64,000 nucleotides of DNA from Caballeronia jiangsuensis (GCA_000648925.1 JFHF01000018.1:1-64000), one strand, 5' to 3'. Counted from the stretch's first letter, positions 17,778-26,732 are shown. Numbers and translations: made by a program. The notes: a model not told the origin generated them from the sequence alone.

Positions 17778-19051
17778 CAGCGTTCCATCGATGGGTTCAA
17801 CAGCGCGTCCGCGGCCTTCTGGCCGGAGCGGATCGCGCCTTCGATCGTCGCGGGCAGGCCGGTCGCCGTCCAGTCTCCCGCGAGCGTGAAATTGGGCCAG
17901 CGCGTGCGCGTGGCGGCCCGCAAGCCTTCCTGCGAAGGCACGGCGGCAAACGTCGCGTGTTTCTCGACGACGATCTGCCAAGGCGGCATCGGCCCTTCGG
18001 ACATGCGCATCGCTTTCGCCGTTTCCCGCCAGATCGCCTGCGCGAGTTCCTCGTGCGGCGTCGCGAGCCATCGATCGGCGCTTGCGAGCGTGACCGATAG
18101 CCTGCCGTCGGCTGCGAAAATCCAGTCCGACATGCCGTTGACGATGCATGTCTGCGGCTGAACGCCCGCTGGCGCATCGGCGGCGAAATGCACGGTGACG
18201 ATCGCGCGCGATGCGTCCGGCGCGATCAGGTCGGGCACCAGCGCGCGCGCCGCATCGGGCGGCACGGCGAGCACGACGCCATCGCCCGCTCCGAGCGCGA
18301 CAGGCTCCGCGCCTTCGAAAGCCAGCGAGCTTACACGCTCCGTCGAATCCGTGCCCGATACCCCCATACCCGTGACGCGCGAGCCGAGCCGGATCTCCGC
18401 GCCGCCATACTGCAAAAGCCGCAGCGCGGGCTCGACGAACGCGTGCGACAGCCCGCTTCTGGCGATGAGCGGACGGCACGCCTGCCCGCCCTGCGCGACC
18501 GTTTCGCGCAGCAAACCGGCCGCGAGCTCCGCGCTCGCTTCGGACGGATCGGCGTTGAGCATGGTGCGCAGCAGCGGGCGCACGAGGAGATTCCACACGC
18601 GATCCTTGCGACGCACCGATTCCTCGATCGCGCGGCCCGGCTTCGCCCAGAAGAGCGGCAGGAACGGCAGGTAGTCGGCGGGCTGGGTGCCCGGCACGCG
18701 CACGGCGGCGTCGAAGATCCAGCGCGGCAAGCGACCCGGCGACATGCGGATCGTCCAGGCGTCGCCGGTCGCGGCATCGAAGAACGGATACTCGGGCTGC
18801 GTCGGGCCGATCAGCGTGTCGGTTGCGCCGATCGCGCGCAGATAGGCCATCGTCGATTGATTGCCCGATAGCAGCAGATGATTGCCGTTATCGAGCGTGA
18901 CACCGAGCCTGGCATCGAAGAAGGAGCGACAACGGCCGCCGGCGTAAGGCGCCGCCTCGTGCAGCACGACGCGTGCGCCGCGCCGTTGCGCCTCGACCGC
19001 GGCGGCGAGGCCGGCGATGCCTGCTCCGACGACGATAACCCGCCGGGACAT
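17777..19051 (-). CDS. hpnE: Squalene-forming FAD oxidase HpnE
   Basis: This 424-residue flavoprotein has an N-terminal dinucleotide fold (VVGAGIAGLAAAVEAQRRGA), the phytoene desaturase-type HEAAPYAGGRCRSF segment and the C-terminal FAD block TLAGDWTATGLPATIEGAIRSG. HpnE reduces hydroxysqualene to squalene after HpnD and HpnC. The ATG at 19049-19051 overlaps the hpnD stop by one base (TGATG). The long upstream extension of this frame is a shadow of hpnD. Translational coupling of hpnD, hpnE and shc suggests close stoichiometry along the pathway. Confidence 0.93.
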   Translation of the reverse strand: MSRRVIVVGAGIAGLAAAVEAQRRGARVVLHEAAPYAGGRCRSFFDARLGVTLDNGNHLLLSGNQSTMAYLRAIGATDTLIGPTQPEYPFFDAATGDAWTIRMSPGRLPRWIFDAAVRVPGTQPADYLPFLPLFWAKPGRAIEESVRRKDRVWNLLVRPLLRTMLNADPSEASAELAAGLLRETVAQGGQACRPLIARSGLSHAFVEPALRLLQYGGAEIRLGSRVTGMGVSGTDSTERVSSLAFEGAEPVALGAGDGVVLAVPPDAARALVPDLIAPDASRAIVTVHFAADAPAGVQPQTCIVNGMSDWIFAADGRLSVTLASADRWLATPHEELAQAIWRETAKAMRMSEGPMPPWQIVVEKHATFAAVPSQEGLRAATRTRWPNFTLAGDWTATGLPATIEGAIRSGQKAADALLNPSMER

Positions 19052-19899
19052 CAGATCAGGTTGCGCGCCACGATCCACAGCAGGCGCGCACGCGGCGTGC
19101 GCACGCGCGTGCGCGGCAGGTCGAAGCCGCGTTTGAGATTGGCGTCGAGCACGGCGCGATACGCCGCCGACATGATGCGCGGCGCGCGCACCTGGGCGCG
19201 CGGCGACGCCGCCATGATCGCGTCGGATTGGGCGTAGTGGCCCTTCGCGCGCTCGGCAAGCACGGCGCACACGCGCGGCAGGCGCGCATCGCCGACGATG
19301 CTCGCCGGATCGCTGGTGGAAATGCCTTCGCGCGCGAGCAGCTCGCGCGGCAGATACACGCGGCCGATTTCCGCGTCTTCGTCGATGTCGCGCAGGATGT
19401 TGGTCAGTTGCAGCGCGCGGCCGAGATGGTGCGCGAGCCGCCGCCCGGCATCCTCGTGCATCCCGAAGATTCTCACCGACAGCCGCCCGACCGCGCTCGC
19501 CACGCGATCGCAATAGAGATCGAGCGTGGCTTCGTCGGGCGCGACGATATCGCCGGCGGCGTCCATCGCCATGCCGTCGATCACGGCCTGGAAGTCGTCG
19601 CGGGAAAGGTGGAAAGCGTGGATGTGGCGCGTGAGCGCTTCGAGCGACTGCTTCGGCTTGCCGGCGTAGCAGGCGTCGATGTCCTCGCGCCACTGATCGA
19701 GCGCGAGCGCGCGCTCGCGGCGCGGCAAGGTGCCTTCGTCGGCGATATCGTCGACCGCGCGGCAGAACGCGTAGATCTGATACATCGCGTCCCGCTGCTC
19801 GGCGGGAAGGATGCGCATCGCGAGATAAAACGAGCTTCCCGACGACGTTTTCGCGGCGTCTGGAGCAGGCTCTTCAGCGATGAAATTGGAAACGGCCAA
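19051..19899 (-). CDS. hpnD: Presqualene diphosphate synthase HpnD
   Basis: This 282-residue enzyme belongs to the squalene/phytoene synthase family. It condenses two farnesyl diphosphates. The first aspartate motif is DDIAD (D50-D54) within FCRAVDDIADEG, and the second aspartate-rich block is LTNILRDIDEDAE, with RVYLPRELL after it. I chose the TTG at 19897-19899 (reading M-AVSNFIAEEP) because GGAG sits 7-9 nt upstream and the more upstream frame (to 19986) is arginine-rich and atypical. It is the first gene of the operon. No hpnC gene lies next to it, whereas many bacteria carry hpnC-hpnD-hpnE together. Confidence 0.92.
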   Translation of the reverse strand: MAVSNFIAEEPAPDAAKTSSGSSFYLAMRILPAEQRDAMYQIYAFCRAVDDIADEGTLPRRERALALDQWREDIDACYAGKPKQSLEALTRHIHAFHLSRDDFQAVIDGMAMDAAGDIVAPDEATLDLYCDRVASAVGRLSVRIFGMHEDAGRRLAHHLGRALQLTNILRDIDEDAEIGRVYLPRELLAREGISTSDPASIVGDARLPRVCAVLAERAKGHYAQSDAIMAASPRAQVRAPRIMSAAYRAVLDANLKRGFDLPRTRVRTPRARLLWIVARNLI

Positions 19900-20012
19900 G
19901 ACGAACTCCGCTGTGGCGCCCCCAAGGGCAAATTTAGTAAGAGATCGCCGCCGGTCTCGATGCGATTCCGGCGCGCGGAGAACCATCTGGCGCTGAAAAG
20001 GACGATCGAGGG

Positions 20013-20034
20013 AAAAAGCCGGCGCGAGCCGGCT
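20013..20034 (-). terminator. Rho-independent terminator after the diguanylate cyclase operon
   Basis: On the minus strand AGCCGGC pairs with GCCGGCT (20028-20034 with 20017-20023) around a 4-nt loop and is followed by TTTTT (20013-20017). It lies about 95 nt after the stop of the GGDEF gene and just upstream of hpnD, so it separates the two operons. Confidence 0.75.
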
Positions 20035-20126
20035 GTGACTGCGCCGGAAGCGGCAAAGAGTATATCAATACTTTGCCCGATTGCGCCGGAGCCGCGCGGG
20101 GCAAGGCGCTGCGCGTCGGCAGCGAT

Positions 20127-21074
20127 TCAGGCAAACCCCACCGTCCGATTCCGCCCTTCGCGTTTCGCCGTATAAAGCGCCGCGTCGGCCTCGTTGATGA
20201 GCGCCTCGTACGACGACGTCGCCCCAGTCCGCGCACGCGCTGCCCCGACGCTCGCCGTGACCGGCACCCGCGCGCCCTGCACGTCGATGGGCGTCTCGCC
20301 GATCTCGCGGCGCACTTTCTCCGCGACGATCATCGCGTCCTCGAAATTCGTGCACGGCAGCAGCAACGCGAATTCCTCGCCGCCGAAGCGCCCGAACACG
20401 TCCTGCACGCGCACGCTCTTCGCAACACGCTCGGCCATCACGCGCAAGACCGTATCGCCGACGAGGTGACCCAGATCGTCGTTGATGCGCTTGAAGTGGT
20501 CGAGATCGAAGAGCAGCATCGACAGTTCGCCGCCGTAGCGCTGCCAGCGCGAGAATTCGTCGCGCAGGCGCAGTTCGAAGTAGCGCCGGTTCGCGATTCC
20601 GGTCAGGCCGTCGCGATCCGCGAATTCCTGCAGCTTCGCCACCGCTTCGTCGCGGGCGCGCTGCATCATGCTCGCGTGAGTGGCGTCGGAAATCGTCACG
20701 CAGACGGCGCGCACCTCGCGCTCCAGCATGAGCGGCATGAAGGTGCAGTCCTGCTGCATGAAGTCGACGCCGCCGGTGATCGGCCGGTCGTGATCGAACT
20801 TAAAGAGATACGGCCGCTGCTCCCACGAGCTGAACGCGAAACTGCCGAGCTGAAACACGCTCTCGACCTTGCGCGTGAACCACACGCGCGGCAGTTCCGG
20901 AAAGCTCGCGAAGATGGACTTGCCGATCACCTGCTCGGCCGTCCTGCCGCTGTGGTCCTGCATGAACCGGTTCCACATCAGCACGTTCAGGTCGCGATCG
21001 AGCACGAATATGCCGAAGCCCACGCGCTCGATCACGAGTTCGGAAAGCGCGTGGCGCAGTTCGTCCATGCTCAC
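20127..21074 (-). CDS. PAS-GGDEF diguanylate cyclase
   Basis: This 315-residue cytoplasmic protein makes cyclic di-GMP. An N-terminal PAS domain (about 10-130, FGIFVLDRDLNVLMWNRFMQ) precedes a GGDEF domain with the active-site motif GGEEF at 231-235. An inhibitory I-site, RVQD (222-225), lies the expected five residues before it, so product feedback is likely. No membrane segment is present. The start is uncertain: a GTG at 21072-21074 or the ATG two codons later. It follows the CheC-like gene by 13 nt and is the last gene of a three-gene unit with the receiver protein, so its output is probably tied to that pair. Confidence 0.92.
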   Translation of the reverse strand: MSMDELRHALSELVIERVGFGIFVLDRDLNVLMWNRFMQDHSGRTAEQVIGKSIFASFPELPRVWFTRKVESVFQLGSFAFSSWEQRPYLFKFDHDRPITGGVDFMQQDCTFMPLMLEREVRAVCVTISDATHASMMQRARDEAVAKLQEFADRDGLTGIANRRYFELRLRDEFSRWQRYGGELSMLLFDLDHFKRINDDLGHLVGDTVLRVMAERVAKSVRVQDVFGRFGGEEFALLLPCTNFEDAMIVAEKVRREIGETPIDVQGARVPVTASVGAARARTGATSSYEALINEADAALYTAKREGRNRTVGFA

Positions 21075-21087
21075 GATGGCGTCCCGT

Positions 21088-21711
21088 TCAGAGGCTCGAC
21101 AGAAGCGCGTCGAGCGCTTCGTTCAGATGCGCGATGGCGTCTTCGGCCATCAGCATCACGAGATGCGCGCGGAAGCTGTGATCTTCGAGCGCGAAATTCA
21201 CTTCGAGCAGGAGCGCGGTCTTCCACGCGAGCATCGCGGGCTGAAAGACCTCGTCGAGCCCGATTTCCGTGCCGAGCATGCCCGGCGGCGAGAAGATCGG
21301 CGAGCGGCCGAGGCGGTCGAGGATGCACGACACGCACGCGCCCATCAGCACCGTGGCGACATCGAAGACGAGTTCGGTGCGCGTCGTCGCCTCGTAGGTC
21401 GACTTGGTGTAGGGATCGCTGACGAGCGCGCACAACTGATCGACGCTGCCGCTCTTGCACAGCACGATCGCCTCGCCCTTGATGTCCGAGCGAAAACCCT
21501 GGCGCACGGCCGTGACGGTATCGGTGATGCCGGTCATCTCGGCGAGCGCCGCCGACGCCTCGGCCACGCTCACCACGCGCACGCGCGGCACCGACAGCTC
21601 GATGAACGTGCCGAGCAGCTTCGATAGCCGCGTCGCGGCCTGGCCCATCGCCATGTTGGCGACTTCCTGCAGCGCATCGCGCTGATCTTCGTTCAGGGCG
21701 GAATCAACCAT
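21088..21711 (-). CDS. CheC-family phosphatase-like protein
   Basis: This 207-residue protein has the CheC/FliY fold. The first phosphatase motif is intact: D12, E16 and N19 in DALQEVANMA, with P42 at the expected 22-residue spacing. The second copy (E113-L-V-F-D117-V-A-T120, with P143 also at the right spacing) has lost the canonical Glu and Asn (D117, T120), so only one active site is likely. CheC proteins dephosphorylate CheY-type receivers. Here a single-domain receiver is encoded immediately upstream with an 8-nt overlap, and a diguanylate cyclase follows. No chemotaxis operon is adjacent, so the partner is probably that receiver rather than a flagellar CheY. Confidence 0.85.
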   Translation of the reverse strand: MVDSALNEDQRDALQEVANMAMGQAATRLSKLLGTFIELSVPRVRVVSVAEASAALAEMTGITDTVTAVRQGFRSDIKGEAIVLCKSGSVDQLCALVSDPYTKSTYEATTRTELVFDVATVLMGACVSCILDRLGRSPIFSPPGMLGTEIGLDEVFQPAMLAWKTALLLEVNFALEDHSFRAHLVMLMAEDAIAHLNEALDALLSSL

Positions 21712-22072
21712 GGAGTCCGTACTCCTTCAAAACGGGACGCAGCGCTTCGGGCGTCACCGGCTTCGGCAGAAACGCGATCGCGCCGAGCGCGCGCACCCGC
21801 TCCTGGGCCATCGGCTGCACGTCCGCGGAAACCACGATCACGAACGTGTTCAGGTCCTCGTGCTGCAACGCGTCGAGCACCTGATAGCCCGTCATGTCGG
21901 GCATCGTGAGATCGAGGAACATCACCGAGGCGCGGCCCGCCCGATAGTGTTCGAGCGCCTCGCGCCCGTTGGTCGCATAGGAAATCTCGACGTCCCAGTC
22001 CGGGGGCAGCGCGCGCGTCATCACCTTGCGTGCGAGCAGGGAATCATCGGCAATGACAATCGGCAACGGCAT
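21704..22072 (-). CDS. Single-domain response regulator (CheY-like)
   Basis: This 122-residue receiver domain has no output domain. Acidic residues D9/D10 (IADDSLLARKVM), the phosphoacceptor D54 (MFLDLTMPDMTG) and the conserved lysine in FLPKPVTPEAL are present. It is the first gene of the unit receiver - CheC-like - PAS-GGDEF, and overlaps the CheC-like gene by 8 nt. The likely logic is a phospho-receiver whose signal is erased by the CheC-like protein and linked to cyclic di-GMP production. The kinase is not encoded in this unit. The hybrid kinase at 22887 is near but divergent. Confidence 0.9.
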   Translation of the reverse strand: MPLPIVIADDSLLARKVMTRALPPDWDVEISYATNGREALEHYRAGRASVMFLDLTMPDMTGYQVLDALQHEDLNTFVIVVSADVQPMAQERVRALGAIAFLPKPVTPEALRPVLKEYGLHG

Positions 22073-22886
22073 GGTTGGCAGGATCTCTTAGGCTGTTTTC
22101 GGGCTGAGGATGGTCGTGTCGGCGGACACGGCAGGCACTCGTATGTGATTACGGCATCCGCGCGGCGATCTTTATGGCGATCTTCACGGCAGAACCGGCG
22201 TGAGCCCTTTTGACCGGCGGGAATGCGGACGCTGTCGGAGATGCAGCTCGGCGGCGATAAGCCAGGCGCGGCGCTTGTGGACATAGGCGCGCCACCCCGC
22301 GGGCGAACGCTGGGTGATGAGCGTGCGCACAGCGCGTGATGCTTGCTGGCTCTCGATCGGCGTCATGTCGACTGCCCCGTGCATGATCCGGAAGAGGTTT
22401 CCGGACCGTGGCCTTCTTCTCCTCGTTCGGTCGCGCTGCCTGCCGGCGACTGGCCGGACAAGCGGTACTTCTCCCCGGCGCGCGCCGCGAGGCTGCTTGT
22501 GTCCTCCGGCCGGCGCTCTGAGCGGCGCATCAGGTCGGAGGATTGCATTGTCGGACGATCAGAATGTCAAAGCAACTCGCCAGAGCGCCAAGCGAGAATT
22601 AATCTGATGAAAACAGCGCGTAATCGGGTACATTTCACTCGATGTATTCTGATGTGATACGTTGTCATACTTTTGTGTACGTTTGCGCTACCGATAATCT
22701 CGCTAACTTCGCGGCGCGACCGAGGTTTTCCTCCAGATGTCGCGCGCCGCACATACATTTGTCCGGCATGCTTCGTGCGTTCCAGTTGCGGTTGCACCGT
22801 TCAAACCCGGCAAGTCCCGCGCGCGCGCCCGCCAGAGCGGACGCCGAGCGCGGACGTCGAGTAAGTTTTCCAATTCGCTGCCAAAA
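22073..22886. other. About 0.8 kb with no confident gene, divergent upstream region
   Basis: This stretch separates the receiver gene (minus) from the hybrid kinase (plus). A possible 60-residue minus-strand ORF is listed separately. The part from about 22590 to 22700 is AT-richer and includes TTGTCA at 22662-22667; it probably holds the kinase promoter. The rest is GC-rich with no convincing ORF, repeat or hairpin that I could support. Confidence 0.4.
22184..22366 (-). CDS. Possible small basic protein (60 residues)
   Basis: I do not recognise this ORF. From ATG 22364-22366 it would encode a basic protein (MTPIESQQASRAVRTLITQ, then a segment VHKRRAWLIAAELHLRQR, arginine-rich C-terminus). 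Third codon positions are mostly G or C, as in real genes here. There is no good Shine-Dalgarno (only GGGGCAG about 7 nt upstream), no domain and no neighbour in operon contact. It could equally be a chance frame. It is recorded because the surrounding 0.8 kb is otherwise empty. Confidence 0.3.
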   Translation of the reverse strand: MTPIESQQASRAVRTLITQRSPAGWRAYVHKRRAWLIAAELHLRQRPHSRRSKGLTPVLP

Positions 22887-25151
22887 ATGACGCTGCAACG
22901 TGAGGAGTCCGACGCCGAGCCTGCCGCGGAATCATGGCAGGAAGAACCGCCGTTTCCGGTGGTTCCCGAACGCAACTTCGCCGCGCAGCGCCTCACGCTC
23001 TACGCCCTCCTCGTCGCCGCGATCGTCCTGCCGTGCGTGTACGTCGCGGTCACCGCCTTCACCGATTACCACGCGCGCGTCGCCGATGCGTCCGATCTCG
23101 TCGCGCGCAACGCCCGCGTCGCCGAGGAGCATGCGCTCAAGGTCTTCGATCTGAACGTGACGCTCAACGAGCGCATCGTCGATCTGCTCGACGATCTCGA
23201 CGCCGCCGCCATCGGCCGCGAAAGCGCAACGATCCACCAGCGTCTCAAGACGATCAGCAACACCTATCAGCAGGTCGCGGCGGCCTCCGTGTTCGGCGCC
23301 GACGGCAAGCTGCTCGCGACGAGCCGCGCCTGGCCGACGCCCGACATCTCCGTCGCGGATCGCGACGACTTCGGCGGCCTGCGCGCCGGCCAGCGGCTCG
23401 AGCAGATTTCCCGCGTGATGATCGGCCGGGTCGCCGGCGAGCAGGTGTTCAACACGGCGGTCGCGCGACGCACGGTGTCGGGCAAGTTCGACGGCATCGT
23501 GTCCATCGCGTTGCGGCCCGCGTATTTCGGCGCGTTCTATCGCGAGCTCATCGGTGACAATCCGAGCGTCTCGCTCGGCCTGTCGCGCTCGGACGGCGAA
23601 GTGCTCGCCTGGTATCCGCCGCGCCCGCCCGAACGCATGGCGCTCGCGGCCAGTTCGCCGCTGCGCGAAGCGTACGCCGCGGGGCGCAGGAGCGGCGTCG
23701 TGAAGATGGTGTCCGGCCTCGACGATCAGTTGAAGATCGTCGCGTTCCGGCGCGTCGGCACGTATCCGGTCTACGTGTCGAGCGGCTATCCGATCGCGAC
23801 GATCTGGTCCGCCTGGTGGAAGCATCTGAGCGTGCTCGCACTCTCGATCTTCGCGCCGTGCGTGGTGCTCTGGGGCGTGATCACGCAGTCGCTGCGGCGG
23901 CTCGCGACCGAGGAGGAAGCGTGGGAGCGCTGGCAGGCGGAAGCGTCGATGCGCCGCTCGATCGAATCCGCGTATCGCCAGGCGCGCAAGATGGAAGCGC
24001 TCGGCAATCTCGTCGGCAGCGTGGCGCACGATTTCAACAATCTGCTGATGATCGTCTCGACCAACGTGCAGATCGCGCGGCGGCGCGGCGCGCCCGGCCT
24101 CGACCGCGAACTGACGGCGATGGAACGCGCGTTGAAGAGCGGCCAGTCGCTGACGCGGCAGTTGCTCGGCGTCGCGCGCAAGCAGCCGTTGAGAAGCGAA
24201 GTCATCGCCATCGGCAAATGGGTGCCGGCGGGGCGCGAGTTGCTACGCGCGTCGCTCGGCGCGAAGGTCGCGCTCAACGTCGAGGTCGCGCCGGACGTAT
24301 GGGCGATCCGCGTCGATCCGGCGGAGCTGGAGCTTGCGCTCATCAATGTCGCGGTGAATGCGCGCGACGCGATGCCCAACGGCGGCACCTTCACCGTGCG
24401 CGCCGGCAACGTACGCTTTCGCCACGAGGACGGCTTTCCGATCACCGGCGAATTCGTGCAGATCATGCTGGAAGACAACGGCTTCGGCATGAATTCCGAC
24501 GTGCTCGGGCGCGCATTCGAACCGCTCTTCACGACCAAGCCGAAAGGCATGGGCACGGGCCTCGGCCTGCCGCAGGTTTTTGCGTTCTGCGAGCGCGCGG
24601 GCGGGCTCGCGACCATCGACAGCGCTATCGGCGCGGGCACGGCCGTGCGCCTGTATCTGCCGCGCGCGGCGGCGGGCGCGCCGGGCGCATCCGCGAGTCA
24701 CGAAGAGGCCGCGGCGAAGGAGGCGGACGGCTTGCGCGTGCTGCTCGTCGAAGACAACGAGGAGGTCGCCGCCGGCACCGAGGCGCTGCTCACGATGATG
24801 GGTCACCACGTCACCTACGTCTTCAACGCCGATACCGCCGTCACCGTGCTAGAAGCCGCGCGCGCCGACGCCGCGACCGGCTTTCCGTTCGACGTCGTGC
24901 TGTCCGATATCCATATGCCGGGGCAGATGAACGGCATCGATCTCGCGGAGATGCTGCAGCGCTTCGAGCCGCGCATTCCGGTGATTCTCGTCACGGGCTA
25001 CGCGGAAGAGCTCGACCGCGCGCGGCAGGTCGGCGCGCGCGTGCTGTCGAAGCCATTCGATATCGCGCTGCTCGATTCGCTCCTGCGCGCGATCAGCGAG
25101 CGCGCAAACTCCCCGGACGCAACGGCGCGCGATGCGCGCGCCGCGCGTTAA
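22887..25151 (+). CDS. Hybrid sensor histidine kinase with periplasmic Cache domain and receiver
   Basis: This is a 754-residue membrane sensor. A short cytoplasmic start is followed by a membrane segment (about 35-58) and a periplasmic double-Cache/PDC-type region (about 60-315). A second membrane segment follows (about 320-345). The phosphoacceptor is H381 in LVGSVAHDFNNLLM; the HDFNN form is typical of hybrid kinases. The ATPase domain has NVAVNARDAMPNGG and EPLFTTKPKGMGTGLGLPQV. A C-terminal receiver (from LRVLLVEDNEEVA) has D674 in LSDIHMPG and a conserved lysine in VLSKPFD. I chose ATG 22887. The frame is open to 22737, but that part looks non-coding, and neither start has a good ribosome site. 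The ligand is unknown, and no DNA-binding output is encoded next to it. Confidence 0.88.
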   Translation: MTLQREESDAEPAAESWQEEPPFPVVPERNFAAQRLTLYALLVAAIVLPCVYVAVTAFTDYHARVADASDLVARNARVAEEHALKVFDLNVTLNERIVDLLDDLDAAAIGRESATIHQRLKTISNTYQQVAAASVFGADGKLLATSRAWPTPDISVADRDDFGGLRAGQRLEQISRVMIGRVAGEQVFNTAVARRTVSGKFDGIVSIALRPAYFGAFYRELIGDNPSVSLGLSRSDGEVLAWYPPRPPERMALAASSPLREAYAAGRRSGVVKMVSGLDDQLKIVAFRRVGTYPVYVSSGYPIATIWSAWWKHLSVLALSIFAPCVVLWGVITQSLRRLATEEEAWERWQAEASMRRSIESAYRQARKMEALGNLVGSVAHDFNNLLMIVSTNVQIARRRGAPGLDRELTAMERALKSGQSLTRQLLGVARKQPLRSEVIAIGKWVPAGRELLRASLGAKVALNVEVAPDVWAIRVDPAELELALINVAVNARDAMPNGGTFTVRAGNVRFRHEDGFPITGEFVQIMLEDNGFGMNSDVLGRAFEPLFTTKPKGMGTGLGLPQVFAFCERAGGLATIDSAIGAGTAVRLYLPRAAAGAPGASASHEEAAAKEADGLRVLLVEDNEEVAAGTEALLTMMGHHVTYVFNADTAVTVLEAARADAATGFPFDVVLSDIHMPGQMNGIDLAEMLQRFEPRIPVILVTGYAEELDRARQVGARVLSKPFDIALLDSLLRAISERANSPDATARDARAAR

Positions 25152-25317
25152 TCCGATCGGTTTTTTGCACGCGCGTTTGTAAAAGCGCCGTCATCCTTTC
25201 CAACGCTCCCCTGCGCGCAACAGTCCGCGCGTATCCGGCACGCGAGTTGCGGGAAGGTCTCCATGTACGGCGACGCCGTCGCCGATTTCCGGAATTCGCC
25301 CACCGCAGGAGGCGTAC

Positions 25318-26703
25318 ATGCGACACACCGTCATCGGAGTTTTCGATACCTATGCGCAAGCCGAGGACGCCCGTTCGGCGTTGATCGCCGCAGGTTTCCC
25401 GCGCGCGGATATCGAACTGCAAGCCAATCCGAAGCGCGACGACGCAGCTGCGCCGTCCGAGATGCCCGACGCCGTCACGCATCAGGAGCCGGGCATGCTC
25501 GCGAACATCGAGCGCTTCTTCAGCATGCTCTTCGGCGGGCGCGACCAGCCGCCGGAAGTCGCGCACTATTCGGAGGCCGTGCGGCGCGGCGCGATTCTCG
25601 TCGCCGTCGATACGCCGAGCGCCGAGCAGGCGGACGTCGCGCGCGCGACCTTGAGCGATCAGGGCGCAATCGATATCGACGAACGCGCGGCGAGCTGGTC
25701 GACGCTGGAACACGGCACGCCGGAAGTGTCCGCCGCTGCCGCCGACGAGCGCGATCATTCGGTGCTCGACGAACTGGGTCTCGGACGCGGCAGCGCCGTT
25801 CCGGGACGCGAGCCGGTGAACGATCCGGACATGACGCCCTTGCGCGCACGCGCTTATCCGCACGCCGATCTCGGCGATCCGGCCGCGGTCGCTCCGCGCG
25901 ATTACGTCAGCGATCCCGCTGACGATCCGTTGATGCCGCGCGGCGGCATGCAGTCGCAATCGCAATCGCAGACTCAATCGATGATGAGCGAAGCCGAGCG
26001 CGCGGCCCGGGACCCGCTCGCCGGACGCGATCCGGTGACGGGCCGCGATCCTTATGCGACGACCGGCATCGATCCGCTCGCCGATCCACTCGCCGGCGTG
26101 CCCGCCGACCCGCTCGCGGCGCGCGACGGACTCACGGGCGAATCGCTCTCGGAACGCGATGCGCTTGCCGGCCGCGATCCGCTTCGCACCACAGGTGCCG
26201 TTCCCGCCGAACGCGACCCGCTGCCGGGTGTGCGCACGGACATGGCTTCCGAGTGGCGCTCGGTCGAACCCCTCGGGCCGCTCGACGAACCGGCCGCGCC
26301 GTATCAGGCCGGAGCCGCGCGCGCGGCGGGATCGTCGCCTGATCCGGTGCTGGCTTCCGCAGGCACGCAAGGCGCGGGGCCGGTCGGTCCCGCTCCCACG
26401 ACCACCGGTCCGGCGACGGTGCCCAACGAGTACATGGAGTACGAAGAGGACTTCCGCGCCGATTACGACTCCAAATATTCGGCGACGGGCGAGCCTTACG
26501 AGGACTATCAGGGCGCGTATCGCTATGGCGCGACGCTCGGCAACGACGATCGCTTCCGCAGCCGCGCGTGGGACGACCAGATGGAGTACGAGACGCGTCG
26601 CGACTGGGAAAGCAAGCATCCCGAAGGCGGCGATACGTGGGACCGCTTCAAGGCGGCGATCCGCCACGGATGGGATCGCGTGACGGGACATCATCACGTC
26701 TGA
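25318..26703 (+). CDS. Stress-type protein with degenerate DPLAGRD repeats
   Basis: This 461-residue protein has three regions. The N-terminus (1-120) resembles the general-stress 17M/YflT domain: HTVIGVFDTYAQAEDARSAL, then a flexible stretch and RGAILVAVDTPSAEQAD. The middle (about 150-360) is disordered and repetitive, with RDPLAGRD-like units (DPLAGRDP, GRDPYATTG, DPLADPLAG, AGRDPLRTTG) and a Gln/Ser run coded by CAATCG repeats near 25955-25980. The C-terminus (about 365-461) is acidic and aromatic (YMEYEEDFRADYDSKY, then WESKHPEGGDTWDRFKAAIR) and resembles modules in stress-associated bacterial proteins. There is no signal peptide or membrane segment. A strong AGGAGG lies 5-6 nt before the ATG, so expression is probably high. 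Function unknown; I infer a stress role only from the N-terminal domain. Confidence 0.75.
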   Translation: MRHTVIGVFDTYAQAEDARSALIAAGFPRADIELQANPKRDDAAAPSEMPDAVTHQEPGMLANIERFFSMLFGGRDQPPEVAHYSEAVRRGAILVAVDTPSAEQADVARATLSDQGAIDIDERAASWSTLEHGTPEVSAAAADERDHSVLDELGLGRGSAVPGREPVNDPDMTPLRARAYPHADLGDPAAVAPRDYVSDPADDPLMPRGGMQSQSQSQTQSMMSEAERAARDPLAGRDPVTGRDPYATTGIDPLADPLAGVPADPLAARDGLTGESLSERDALAGRDPLRTTGAVPAERDPLPGVRTDMASEWRSVEPLGPLDEPAAPYQAGAARAAGSSPDPVLASAGTQGAGPVGPAPTTTGPATVPNEYMEYEEDFRADYDSKYSATGEPYEDYQGAYRYGATLGNDDRFRSRAWDDQMEYETRRDWESKHPEGGDTWDRFKAAIRHGWDRVTGHHHV

Positions 26704-26732
26704 TCTCGCGTCTGTTGGCAGCAGCAAAATGA

